DNA from: CAVXNB01 sp963763085
Lineage (GTDB): Bacteria; Actinomycetota; Acidimicrobiia; Acidimicrobiales; Bog-793
NCBI GenBank assembly: GCA_963763085.1
Contig: CAVXNB010000008.1
Location: 1-64,000, forward strand
Direction of reading: 5' to 3'
DNA length: 64,000 bases
A model generated the notes under the pieces. The model worked only from the letters and a program-made list of their open reading frames with translations, was not told the origin of the DNA and did no database searches. A program made the position numbers and the translations under genes. This document shows positions 9,369-20,067 of this stretch, piece by piece (position 1 is the stretch's first letter; each line of letters begins with the position of its first letter).

Positions 9369-10499
9369 ATGCTGGGGAGGTCAATCAGGACGGCGATTGC
9401 TATTGCCGTCATCATGCCCGCTGGGTTTTTTCTTGGCAGCGGCGTTGCTAACAGCGCGGGCGCATCGACCCCGTTGAAGTCGTCGAAGCCACCGAAATGG
9501 CTACTTACCGCGAAACAGATTGCGGCCCAATACGAGAAGATACCCACCAAGATCGCCGACGCCTCCCTCGGGTCTTTTCACCCGAAGAAGGGTGGCCACC
9601 TGTACGTCGTAGACTGCGACCTTGCGCTTGAGGGATGTTCGCATATCTCCACGGCGTTTGCCGCCGCGGCGGGTGTCCTTCACTACTCCATCAAGCAATG
9701 CAACGGCGGAGCCAGGCGAGCGCCCCAGGCCAGTGCTTTTCGAATGCGGTCAACGCTCACCCGAGTGCGATCATCGTCAATGGAATCGATGGGGCCGAGT
9801 CGAGGGTGGCTTTGCGAAGGCGATCGCAGCCCACATCCCCATCATAGGATCGTTCACCGGGGACAAGGTACTGACCAAAGGGGTGAAGACCGAGATTGCG
9901 GGTGCGGCGTGCGAGAACCAGGGGAAAATCCTTGGTGACTACGTCATCGCCCAGACCAATGGTCACGCACACGCCATGTTCGTTGGGACGACGACTTACA
10001 ACTGCAACGTGCAACGGCTGCAGGGCTTCAAGTACACGTTCAGCAAGTCCGCGACATGCTCCCTGAAAGTGATCGAGTTCGCAATTGCCGACCTGACGAC
10101 CACGCTCACTTCGCAGATCACGTCGGCCATCGAGGCGAACCCTAGCGTCACCTACATCGCCGGTACCTTCGACCAAGTCGCCCTTGATGCCACCATCGCT
10201 GTGCGCAACCAAGGAAAGTCCAATAGCATCAAGGTTGTCGGATTTGACGGCAATGCCCCGGACCTAGCCCTGATCAAGTCCAACGACATCCAAGTCGCGG
10301 ACTGTGTCACCGGCCAGCTGGACTCCGGCTGGGAAGCGGTGGATGCAGCAGCTCGTGTTCACAGCGGCATCAAAATTCCTGACAACATTGCGCCGAGCAT
10401 CGTCCTGATCACGCACGCCAACATCAAGGCGATCGGCTCCCAGTTCGACGAAGCCAAGAACTCGTGGCGCAATTCAAAGAGCTGTGGGACCTCGGCTAG
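9369..10499 (+). CDS. Sugar-type ABC transporter substrate-binding protein (frameshifted)
   Basis: ATG 9369 follows a G-rich ribosome-binding site (GGGGGGAAG). A signal peptide spans about residues 1-30 (basic start, then hydrophobic, then GVANSAGAS). The mature part reads as a Peripla_BP_4/RbsB-like protein: GGHLYVVDCDLALEGC, then in a second frame NAVNAHPSAIIVNGID, then IPIIGSFTGDKV, YIAGTFDQVALDA, VVGFDGNAPDLALIKS and QVADCVTGQLDSGWEAVD. The frame changes at about 9710, 9800 and 10465. After the last change the protein ends QFKELWDLG with TAG at 10497-10499. It heads the operon with the ATPase and permease. Ligand unknown; the neighbours suggest a non-sugar catabolite. Confidence 0.75.
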
Positions 10500-10564
10500 G
10501 AGCTTGACCGGGCTGTCTTTACGGCCCATTGGTGGAGCCGTATCATCGTTACAAAGTCCAAAGC

Positions 10565-10595
10565 AACCCCCGGGGAAACTGGTTCCCCGGGGGTT
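10565..10595 (+). terminator. Strong hairpin terminator/attenuator (13-bp stem, ACTGG loop)
   Basis: A perfect 13-bp stem (arm AACCCCCGGGGAA at 10565-10577, partner at 10583-10595), 5-nt loop, ending in TTT. It lies 65 nt after the binding-protein stop and 100 nt before the ATPase start. That is the usual place for partial termination giving more binding protein than membrane parts. Confidence 0.85.
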
Positions 10596-10694
10596 TGCTG
10601 GTCGCTGCGCGACCGGTCTCACCGAATGGAGGTAGCGAGGCGGTGATCGTGTGCTTTGGCCGGGTCAGTGGGCCGGTACTTACGTGAAGGTACG

Positions 10695-12282
10695 ATGAAG
10701 AGCGGTACGGAGACTCGGGAGATCGAACCTCCGAGCCCGCACGCCGTCTTCCGCGTTGATCGGATCTCGAAGACGTTCCTGGGCCAACGCGCCTTAACCG
10801 AAGTCTCTCTGGACGTCAACCGAGGTGAGGTGTGTGGACTCATCGGGCACAATGGCTCGGGGAAGTCCACCTTGATCAAGATCCTCTCGGGATACCACGA
10901 ACCTGACCCTGGAAGCGGTGGAATCTTCGTCGATGGCGCGCCATCCCTACTGGACATCCTGAGGCCGCTCGCCCGCGCGGGGTTTCGTTTTATCCACCAG
11001 GAGCTCGGGCTGATCGACAGCCTTACTGTCCTGGACAATTTGAGGCTGGGGTCCCATACGTACCAGACCGGGGCGCTTTGGCGGATTAAACGCGCACGCG
11101 AGCGCCGTTCGGTTCAAGAACTTTTGGATCGATTCGAAATCGACGTCGATCCTGCCGCGAAGCTCTCGAATCTCTCGGCCGTGCAACACACCGAGATCGC
11201 CGTCGCAGCGGGCGCTTCAACAGGAGGACGAGGTCCGGCTCCTGGTGCTCGACGAACCGACCGCGACGCTGCCCGAGGCATCCGTGCAACGCCTTTTTCG
11301 AGTGATCCGGGCGGTCGTGGCCCGTGGGATCTCGGTGTTGTATGTCTCGCACCGCCTGGAGGAGATTCCGGAGATCACGACGCGGGTCTCGGTTCTTCGC
11401 GACTCCCGGCTAGTTGCTTCCGGACCGACCGTCGAGTTTCCCCAGGAGTCGGCTGGTCGAACTGATCAACGGGAGATCTGTCCAGGCAGCCGACCGGAGC
11501 AAGAGGCGCGGCGCCGGAGCCGTCGAGGGCCGCGTCACCTCGGCGTCTGAAGGGTATCTGGAGCTCGACGAGCTCGTTGGGGGTCGGCAATTGCGGGGAT
11601 GAGCTTGAGCATCAGTCTGGGCGAGGTGGTCGGCCTGGCTGGTCTGGCGGGATCGGGAGTGCACGAGGTTCCGGAATGTCTGCTGGGCACACGACCGCGA
11701 GTCAGCGGTCGGGTGCGTGTCGCGGGGCGCGATCTGGCGCGCTTGACACCTCGAAGTCTCATCGACAGGGGCGTGGCAGTCCTTCCCGCCTCACGGTCCC
11801 TGAAGGCGATCCCGTCGCTGAGTGTCCGGGAGAACCTGACGCTTCCCTACCTCAAACCGTTTTGGACAGGTGTCCGCTTCCGGCACAAGCTGGAAAGCGC
11901 GGAAGCCCGGAGGCTCATACAGCTCTACGACATCAGGCCGAACGACCCGGAACGGAAGATGGCGACGCTATCGGGAGGCACGCAGCAGAAAGTTTGCGTC
12001 GCGAAATGGTTGCGCATTGACCCGCGCTTGTTGGTGCTCGACGAGCCGACCGCCGGCATCGACGTGGGCGCGACTTATGAGATCCTGCGCTTGATTCGTG
12101 GCGCTGCAGATCGGGGCGTCGGCGTCCTCATATGTTCCTCTGACCTGGACGAGCTCGAACAGGTATGCGACCGCGTGCTGGTGGTCCGGCGAGGGCGAGT
12201 GGCCAGTGAGCTGATCGGAGACCAAGTCAGACGGGATCTGATCGTTGCCGAGTGTTACGAAAGTGAAGACGACGATGTCTGA
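10695..12282 (+). CDS. CUT2-type ABC transporter ATP-binding protein (two NBDs, frameshifted)
   Basis: Start ATG 10695 after GAAGG. NBD1: Walker A GHNGSGKST, Q-loop FIHQELGL, then in the second frame LVLDEPTATLPEASV and LYVSHRLEEI. A linker in another frame (SRLVELINGRSV) leads to NBD2 from about 11599: degenerate Walker A GLAGSGVHEV, signature LSGGTQQKV, Walker B LLVLDEPTAGIDVGA and H-loop replaced by SSDLDELEQVCDR. The double-NBD layout with degenerate second Walker A matches RbsA/MglA. Frame breaks are at about 11215, 11440 and 11590. Its TGA overlaps the permease ATG. Confidence 0.82.
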
Positions 12283-13344
12283 CGTGCCTTCAACGGAGGA
12301 GAAGTCCGAGGCGGCCGAAGAGACTTCGCGAAGCTGCTGTCGGCGAGGGCGGCGGCAGCTGGAAGTTCCTCTCGATGTTCACCAAACGTTCGCTCGAGGG
12401 GAGCCGATCGAACTGGTTCGAGCGGTCGGCCGGCGCAGCGTTGCTCGTGGTGCTCATTCTTATCTTCTCCTTCACCCTTCCGACCACGTTTCCCACCTAC
12501 GACAATTTCGTCGGCATTCTTTCGAACCAGGCCATCACAGCGATCATCGCGATCGGTCTGCTCATGCCTCTGGCCACGGGCGCGTTCGACATTTCCATCG
12601 GCGGCATCATGAGTCTTCAGTGGTCCTGTCGACCTGGTTGTTCCAGACGACAAACGGGAAAATGCCCATTCCGCTGGCCATCATCATCACGCTTGCCGCG
12701 GCCGTGGTTGCTGGCTGTTTCAATGGGTTCCTGGTTGTCAAGATCAAAGTGGATCCGTTCATTGCAACCATTGGATCGGCTCGGTATTCTTGGGCATCTC
12801 GGAGGCGATCGGGAACGGCACGACAATCGCCAACAACATTCCGTCAGGTTTCACCAACATCGGGCGAGCGACGATCCACCAAATGCCGATTACCGTCCTC
12901 TATGTACTTGTTCTTGGTGGCATCGTCTGGTACCTGCTTGGCAGCACACCGCTGGGCAGAAAGGTACACGGACGGGAGCCGGACGCGAAGCAGCTCGTCT
13001 TTCCGGGATAAGCGACGGATCGAATCACATTCTGGATGTTCAGCGCATCTGCTGCGGGAGCGGCGCTGGCCGGGATAGTTTCGCAGCCACCAACGGGGCC
13101 GGCCCCCCGGACGTAGGTTCGGGGTATTTGCTTCCCGCCTACTCGAGCGCAGTTCTTCGGCGCGACCATGATCGAGCCTGGCCGCTTCAACGTGCCGGGC
13201 TTGTTCGTGGCTATCTTGCTCGTCGCTGTCGGCATCAACGGTCTGCAGTTGCTGGGCGGAGCCTTCTGGATCGTGGATATCTTCCAGGGCGCGACGCTCA
13301 TCGTTGCGGTGAGTCTCGTCCGGCTGCGGCAGAATCGAGCATGA
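12275..13344 (+). CDS. CUT2-type ABC transporter permease (frameshifted)
   Basis: Starts ATG 12275 (MSDVPSTEEKSEAAEE), overlapping the ATPase stop. Membrane segments come from several frames: LLVVLILIFSFTLPTTFP, then LMPLATGAFDISIGGIMSL (the conserved RbsC-family loop), IPLAIIITLAAAVVAGCFNGFLV, LYVLVLGGIVWYLLG and LFVAILLVAVGINGLQLLGGAFW, ending VSLVRLRQNRA with TGA at 13342-13344. About six frame changes are required between 12350 and 13130. Family assignment is firm from the FDISIGG motif and the upstream ATPase; the exact protein cannot be read without correcting the indels. Confidence 0.72.
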
Positions 13345-13368
13345 CCCTGAAGGCTTTGAGGAGTCCGC

Positions 13369-15469
13369 GTGCGAATTGGAGTTGACATTGGCGGGACCTT
13401 CACTGACCTCGTCCTTCAACTCGACACGGGGGAGTTTCGATCCTGGAAGGCCTCGAGCACACCCCCGGACTTCATGCGTGGCGTGTTCCTCGGCGTAGAT
13501 GCGGCAGCGGCGGACCTGAATATGACGCGCCGTGAGCTACTGGAGGCTACGTCGGAGTTCCTACACGGGACCACGATTACGACGAACGTGGTTCTCACCC
13601 GAGCCGGCGAGCGAGTTGGGCTTCTTACGACTCGCGGCTTCGGGGACACCTACGCTCTCGCCTGCCAGTACCGAGGGCACGAGCAGGACCCAGCCCGAGT
13701 GAGTCATCCCAAACCTTTGGTGCCGCGTGAGGATATCGAGGAAGTGGACGAGCGAATCGACTACCTTGGCCGGGTCGTCTCTCCTCTCAACGAAGAACAG
13801 CTCGGGGCCGCGGTCTCGGCGCTGCTCGCCAAGGGCATCAGGTCCTTTGCCGTCTGCTTTCTCTGGTCCTTCGTGAATCCGGAGCACGAGATCAGGGCGA
13901 AGAGCGCAATCCTGGCAGCTTCACGGGATGCTTATGTCGCCACCTCTCACGAGTGCTGTCCTGTGATGGGTGAGTACGAGAGAACTAGCACGACCGTCAT
14001 CAGCGCCTTTGCGGGGCCCGCTCTTCGCAGGTACGCGTCCGAGCTTCGGACCTTGCTCGGAAAGTCGGGATTTGACGGAACGCTGCTGCTCATGAAGTCG
14101 GACGGAGGTCTCGGTAGCATCGACGCCGCAGCGAATTCAGCCGCGCAGACCATTTACTCGGGACCGGCTGCAGGGGTGATGGCCGCCCGAGCTCTCAGCG
14201 ACGTACCTCGGGGAACGCGACGTCATCACGTTTGACATGGGGGGCACATCAACCGACGTAGCCATCATTCAGGACGGCAATGTCCGGTCGACGTCGTTGC
14301 AGTTTCTCGACCGGCACACGTTGGCAACGCCGATGATCGACGTGACGACGGTTGGTGCCGGTGGCGGTTCCATAGGGTGGAAGACTCGAGACGGCGCCCT
14401 CCAGGTCGGCCCGCAGAGTGCCGGCGCGGAACCGGGACCCGCTTGCTACGGTCGGGATGGGACCGAGCCGACTGTGACTGACGCGAATCTGGTGCTCGGT
14501 CTGATCGACGCCGACGGCTTCCAAGCCGGAGGGTTGAGATTGGAGCGCGAGCTTGCCGAACGCTCGATCGCAAGCCTGGCTGCTGACGTCGGGTTGAGCC
14601 TGGTGCAGGCATCCGGTGGCATCTTCCGCGTAGCGAACGCCGTGATGGCCGACGCCATCCGTCTGCGCACGGTTTTCGCGGGCCTCGATCCGAGGAACTT
14701 CGCTCTCCTTTCGTTCGGAGGGGCTGGCGGACTGCACTGTGCAGCGATAGCTCGAGACCTGCAGATTCGCCGGGTCATCGTGCCCCGGATGGCTTCGGTA
14801 TTTTCGGCGCTGGGGCTAGTCTCCACAGACGTCAAATACAGCTATGCCCGATCGATCCAGCGGGATCTGTCCGCCGAACCCTTCGACTCCCTCGACTTCG
14901 AAGAGTTGAACGCCTTCTTGGACGACCTGGAGCGGAAGGTCTCCGAGTCGCTGGACGGTCACACGATCCCAGCCGGCGATCGCGCGTTGACCCATTCGAT
15001 CGAGTTGTCGTACCGCCGGCAGATTCTGAATTTTGAGGTGGCGTCGCCGTCTCGGTTGCATCCCGCGGCTTTGTCGTCTGTCGTCCGGGAGTTCGACGCA
15101 CTGTACGGCAAGGTCTACGGGTCAGGAGCCGCCGCGCCGGAGCACGGATATTCTCTCAAGACGCTGCGCGTGACGGGGTTGGGTCGGCTATCTAGGCCGT
15201 TACCGATCCAGAAGAATCTCGGACGCGGGCATACACCGAAGCCGATATCGTGGCGCATGGCGATTATCGGGGTGTCCATGAATCCCTCAGAACTCGAGCC
15301 TGAGGAAGTCCCGGTATATGCCGGAGAAGGTCTGTGGCCGGGCGTAAGCTTCGTAGGCCCAGCGCTGGTCAACTACAGCGACACGACAGTGCTGGTCCCG
15401 AACCTGGCAACAGCGAGCATTGACGCTTTCGGCAACCTCGTGCTCGACCTCACTGGTAGGGAGCCGTGA
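13369..15469 (+). CDS. Hydantoinase A/acetone-carboxylase-beta-like protein (one frameshift)
   Basis: GTG start at 13369 gives MRIGVDIGGTFTDLVL, the actin-like phosphate-binding loop of the HyuA family. HGTTITTNVVLTRAGERVGLLTTRGF follows as in HyuA and AcxA/ApcA. The frame breaks at about 14200 and resumes at ATYLGERDVITFDMGGTSTDVAIIQDG, the second phosphate motif, continuing intact to 15469. Total about 700 residues, the normal family length. Members split lactams or, in the acetone/acetophenone carboxylase branch, use ATP to activate a ketone and bicarbonate. It overlaps the B subunit by GTGA. Reaction not determinable from sequence. Confidence 0.83.
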
Positions 15470-17734
15470 GCGTCATCGCGGCTGTCGAATCGAGTCCGCC
15501 CAGCGAGTCAGTGGTCGACCCGATTTTGTCGCAGGTCGTGTACAACTACGAGCTGACCGTCAACCGGGAGATGGGCCGCGCCGTCGTGAATCTCAGCGGC
15601 TCGTTTCTGTTCGTGTCGGCCTCCGACTTCTCCTGTGGCTGCCTCGATGCCGAGGGCAACATCTTGACAACGATCGCCTGGTCGCTGCAGATGGGTTACG
15701 CAATCTCGAACACCGTCCGGACGTCTCTGAGACGATTCCAAGGCAAGATCCATCCCGGCGATGTTTTCTTCTGCAATGACCCATACGACGGTGGCGGACT
15801 GCACTCTCATGACGTCGTCGTGGTCGCTCCTGTGTTTGCCGGAGAGCAGTTGGTGATGTGGATCGGGGTATGTGCCCACGTCACCGACGTCGGCGGGGCA
15901 GTCCCGGGCGGTTACTCGGTCGAACCGACGGAGTGCTACGGGGAGAACATCCGCTTCAGCCCGGTGAAGATTTATGACCGGGGGGAGTTCCGGTCGGACT
16001 TGCTCGACGCCTTCTTGACGAACGTCCGTCTTCCCGGAGCAGACCGAGATCGATCTCAAGGCTCTGATGGGCGCCGTGTGGATGGGTCGCCAGCGTGCCG
16101 ACTCCCTGATCGAGCAATATGGTGCTCAGACGGTGATGAGGATCCATGGCGGCCAGCTGGAGCAATCGGCGGTTGCCTTTCGAGAGCGCCTCTCTATGCT
16201 GCCGGACGGCGTCTATGAGGGCGCGGCGCACATGGAGCACGACGGCCGCGACGACAAGATCTATGTGATCCGCATACGTCTTGTGAAGGAGCAGGATCAC
16301 CTGCTGTTTGACTATGTCGGTACCGATGCCCAGGCACCGGGAGTGCTGAACTGCACCGGGTCGGAGCGGTAGGGAATGTCATGGCTGCACTCGGCACGAT
16401 CTTCGCTCCCGATATTCCCTTCAATGAGGGCCTGCTTCAGCCCGTCGAAGTCAGAGCACCGGAAGGCTCGCTCGTGAATGCGACCAAGCCCGCTCCGATC
16501 TCGGGAGCGACGGTTTATGCAGCCTGGTTCGGCACCGATGCAATTCTGGAGGCGGCGAACTACTTGCTCGCCGACGTCGGGGAACTTGCCCTTCGGCGAA
16601 CCGGTCCCTGGGGCTGCTGGACCTTCGCCTGGCTTCAAAGCTTGAACCAGCACGGGGAGCCGTGGTTCTGGAACGTGTTCACCGGCGGCTCGGGCGGGGG
16701 CGGCGCACTTCCGGGTCAGGATGGTGCCAACGCAATCCTCGGTATCCAGACGATCGACTCGTTCACGCCGAACATCGAGGAGTACGAGCAACAAAGTCCG
16801 GCCCTGTTCCTTGAACGGAGCTTCGCGAAGGATTCGGGGGGTGCCGGGCGCTTTCGTGGTGGACTGGCCCTGCAGTCCTTCTGCGTTCCGTACGACGTCG
16901 AAGGATGGGACGTCGTAGTGTTCCATAACCGGCTCACGGCCCCTTCATCTGCAGTGTCTGGTGGCTATCCTGGGTCGGGCTCGACTATCCGTTTTGCCCG
17001 AGATGTGCGGCGTGACATCGAGCGCCATTGGGCCCGGATGGAACCTTCGCCTCTCAAGTCCTACCGAGAGGGCGCCGAGCAGCCCCCAACCCGGGCGCAA
17101 GGCCTGTGGGTGGACCGTTCCGACGGCTACTACATGCGCGCTACCGGAGGTCCCGGCCTCGGTGATCCCGTTGACCGAAAGGAAGAGGCGGTGGAAGCCG
17201 ACGTCCGCGACCACTTCGTATCGAGGGAGATGGCGAGAACGGCCTACGGAGTGGTCCTCGACGAAGTGACCGGGCGCGTCATCGAGGAGGAGACAAGCAG
17301 CCTACGCGAGAGAGTCCGCCAGGAAAGAGGGATGCTCCCGCTCGGGATGGACGTGCTGCCCGGTCGGCCCGACGACTTGTCCGATCCGGGTGCCGTCGAA
17401 CGCGGAAGGGAGACAGTGCTCGGAGAGTATCTCGGCATTGACGCGGAGGGTGAGTACCGGTGCCTGCGGTGCGGTTACAGATTCTGCAGCAATGCGTTGA
17501 ACTGGAAGTGGTTCGCGAAATGTGATGACAGGGTGGTGAACAGCCAAGTCATCCTGAACTCGATTCTCGAGCGCAAGCAAGGCGACCTCATGTTTCGGCG
17601 GTACGTTTGTCCGGGCTGCGCGACTCAGATCGATACCGAGGTGGCCCTCTCGGGTGAGCCTCCGCGGTGGAATTTCCGACCACTCGCGCTCGTCCAGCGA
17701 CAGTCCCGGCAGTTCGACCCGTGCGACTGGCTGA
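15466..17734 (+). CDS. Hydantoinase B-like protein with C-terminal acetone-carboxylase-gamma-like zinc ribbon (frameshifted)
   Basis: N-terminal ~550 residues are HyuB: VVYNYELTVNREMGRAVVNLS, FFCNDPYDGGGLHSHDVVVV and, after a frame change at ~16030, GTDAQAPGVLNCTGS. Another change at ~16365 joins GAVGNVMAALGTIFAPDIPFNEG, then GGSGGGGALPGQDG. The distal part holds LGEYLGIDAEGEYRCLRCGYRFCS and a second YVCPGCATQ, a Cys4 ribbon like the small gamma subunit of acetone carboxylase, here fused to B. The frame as printed runs to 17961, overlapping the next ACAD by 240 nt. A single indel near 17700 would end it at TGA 17732-17734, so that end is given. Confidence 0.72.
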
Positions 17735-18911
17735 GTCTTCCGAGCTCGGCGAGTTCCGCGCTGAGGTGCGCCAGTTCATTGCGGAGCACGCCCCGAGGAT
17801 TCGGGCACGGGCCGGTTTTCGCAGCCCGGGATCAGCCGAAGAGGACCGTATCTGGCGCAGATGGAGGTCATCGCTCTATCAGGCCCAGTTCATCGGCGCC
17901 GACTGGCCAACGGAGTGGGGTGGGCGGGCGGACTGGAATCCAACAAGGGATCTCATCGTGAGTGAGGAGATTGCGAGAGCTGGCCTCCCGCCGCTCGCAG
18001 ATCAGACGCATCTTGCAGCCGCGGCGCTGATTCGCCGCGGCAATGATCAACAAAAGGCGAGGTATCTCCCACCGATCCGCGACGGCCGACATGTGTGGTG
18101 CCAACTGTTCAGCGAGCCGAACGCGGGGAGCGATCTGGCCTCTTTGCAGACCCGCGCAGAGAGGCACGGCGGTGGTTACGTCGTCAATGGCCAGAAAGTA
18201 TGGAGCAGCAATGCTCAATGGGCAGAGTACGGCTTCCTGCTTGCGCGTACAGACGCTGAGACGGAGAAGCACGCCGGTATCTCAGCCTTTGTTGTGGACA
18301 TGAGGAGCCCTGGGATCGAGGTCCGCCCTCTCCGTGAGATTACGGGCACCAGTGACTTCAACGAGGTCTTTTTCACTGATGTCATGATTCCCGCCGACTC
18401 GCTCATCGGCGAGGACGGAAGCGGCTGGAACGTCGCGATGGCGGCCCTCGCCTCGGAACGCTCAGGCATCGGCGCGGGTGCGGCCCGCCTACGACAGATG
18501 GTCGCAAATCTCGTGCAACTTGCCCGGAGGGCTGAAGGAGACGAGTTGGGTCTCGAGAACCGCCACGTGCGGCAGGAACTCGGGAATTACCTCGGACTCG
18601 TCGAGATCTGCAACGTGCTGGTACGGAGCAGGCTCGCTCGCGAAAGCTCGGGCATGATCGTCGCGTCGGATATCCCAGTTGGCAAGCTCCTCTACTCGGA
18701 GCTGAACCTAATGATGGCCGAACTCGGTCTCGAACTCCAGGGAACACGGGCACTGCTGGTGGAAGGTGACTCGGACGTCGTTGACGAGGGGCGCTGGCAG
18801 GACGAGTTCCTCTATGCGCGTACGTACACGATCGCGGGCGGTTCGTCGGAGATCATGCGGAATGTCCTGTCCGAGCGTGTCCTGGGGCTTCCGAGGGATC
18901 CAAGGCAGTAG
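17721..18911 (+). CDS. Acyl-CoA dehydrogenase, alpha-type
   Basis: Intact. SELGEFRAEVRQFIAEHAPRIR is the ACAD N-terminal helix region; WCQLFSEPNAGSDLASLQTRA is the FAD/acyl loop; GYVVNGQKVWSSNAQWAEYG follows. The C-terminus YTIAGGSSEIMRNVLSERVLGLPR carries the usual GGSSEI FAD contact. GTG 17721 was chosen; an ATG at 17667 in the same frame lies deeper in the upstream gene and adds a Pro/Arg-rich stretch not seen in the family. It ends tail-to-tail with another ACAD on the minus strand that has a beta-type C-terminus; the pair may form a heterotetramer. Confidence 0.85.
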   Translation: MRLAESSELGEFRAEVRQFIAEHAPRIRARAGFRSPGSAEEDRIWRRWRSSLYQAQFIGADWPTEWGGRADWNPTRDLIVSEEIARAGLPPLADQTHLAAAALIRRGNDQQKARYLPPIRDGRHVWCQLFSEPNAGSDLASLQTRAERHGGGYVVNGQKVWSSNAQWAEYGFLLARTDAETEKHAGISAFVVDMRSPGIEVRPLREITGTSDFNEVFFTDVMIPADSLIGEDGSGWNVAMAALASERSGIGAGAARLRQMVANLVQLARRAEGDELGLENRHVRQELGNYLGLVEICNVLVRSRLARESSGMIVASDIPVGKLLYSELNLMMAELGLELQGTRALLVEGDSDVVDEGRWQDEFLYARTYTIAGGSSEIMRNVLSERVLGLPRDPRQ

Positions 18912-20049
18912 TTCCGTCGCCGCCCCGGCCGCGCCAAGCCGACTCGGTGAGTGCAAGAGTGTCTCTCGCGGTGCCAGGCTGGAGATCCGAAGAGCACTTC
19001 GTTCGCCTTCGCGCGCCGCATGAATAGGTGGCAGTCGTGTTCCCAAGAGAAGCCGATCCCTCCGTGGATCTGGATGCTTTCGCTGGTGAGCTTCGAGTAC
19101 GCCTCACCGACGTAGGCCTTGGCAATGCTGACGGCCCGAGCGCTGCTCTCGTCGCCCTCGTTGACCGCCAGCGCTGCCCATCGCGTCGCCGCCTTCGCAC
19201 ACTCGTTCCAGAGCAGCATGTCGGCGAGCTTGTGCTTGATGGCCTGGTAGCTTCCTATCGGTCGGCCGAAGGTGAATCGCTCCTTGGCGTAGCGGACGGT
19301 ACGGTCCAGGACCTCCGTGGCTCCGCCAACCGAATCGGCACACAACAGCACCGAGGCGGTCTGGAGAAGTTTCTGAACTTGCGGAGCCGCCTCACCAGGT
19401 GTGCCGAGTACCGCATTGTCGTCCAAATGGACGTCTTCAAAACGAACTTGACCGAATCGGCGGGACACGTCGAGGGTGGCGAGACGGCGAACGTGAAGGC
19501 CCTCGCTGGAAGAGGGAACGAGAAAGTTCGTCAGTCCGCGTCCGTGCCGAGCGGTCGCGAGAAAATAGCCAGCAAGGTCGGCGCTCTCAACATATGTCGC
19601 GACGCCGGACAGGGTGATTCCGCCGGCCTCGTCTACGGCGACGAGGGGAACTGCGTCAACCGACCATCGACCGGAAAGCGACCCGACGCACCAGCCTGCC
19701 AGGCACGCGCCCGGAGACGAGGTCCGCGAGAACCGAGGGATGACGATCCGGTTGGTCTCCGAGGACCGAAGCCACGAGGGCGACCGACATTAGCGGCCCC
19801 GGGTGAAGCACTCTCCCCATTTCCTCTCCGACGATCAGCAGGTCGATCAGGTCGCCATCGTCGGCTGGAGTATCAGGGGTGAGAAGCCCTAGCCATCCGA
19901 GCTCCGCCGCGCGTTGCCACGACGCCGCGGTCCAACTCCTGATCTTCGTCCGTGATCCTGCGAAGGCCGACGGACCCGAACTCTCTAGCCAGAAATCCTC
20001 TCACCGCTTCCCGAAACGCCTCTTGCGACTCGTCGTAGTCGAGGTCCAT
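18812..20049 (-). CDS. Acyl-CoA dehydrogenase, beta-type (frameshifted at both ends)
   Basis: Starts MDLDYDESQEAFREAVRGF at 20049. The frame then shifts at ~19940 to SWTAASWQRAAELGWLGLL, EEMGRVLHPGPLMSVALVAS and so on. The main part from ~19468 reads FGQVRFEDVHLDD, RYAKERFTFGRPIGSYQAIKH and IQIHGGIGFSWEHDCHLFMRR, the ACAD C-terminal domain. The last open frame runs to 18812, overlapping the convergent ACAD by 100 nt. The true end is probably nearer 18915 after another indel. It begins 18 nt after the SDR stop, so it is the last gene of the oxocamphor-hydrolase operon. Confidence 0.7.
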
Positions 20050-20067
20050 CGGACAATGCCCGGCGCT

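Noticed and set aside
14190..14240. Programmed frameshift in the hydantoinase A gene
   Set aside because: No slippery heptamer or downstream pseudoknot was seen, and similar breaks occur in dozens of unrelated genes in the window, so a sequence error is likelier.
17735..17961. Extra C-terminal extension of the HyuB-like protein overlapping the ACAD
   Set aside because: The 226-nt tail is Ser/Arg/Pro-rich shadow coding over the well-conserved ACAD N-terminus; a nearby indel explains it better.
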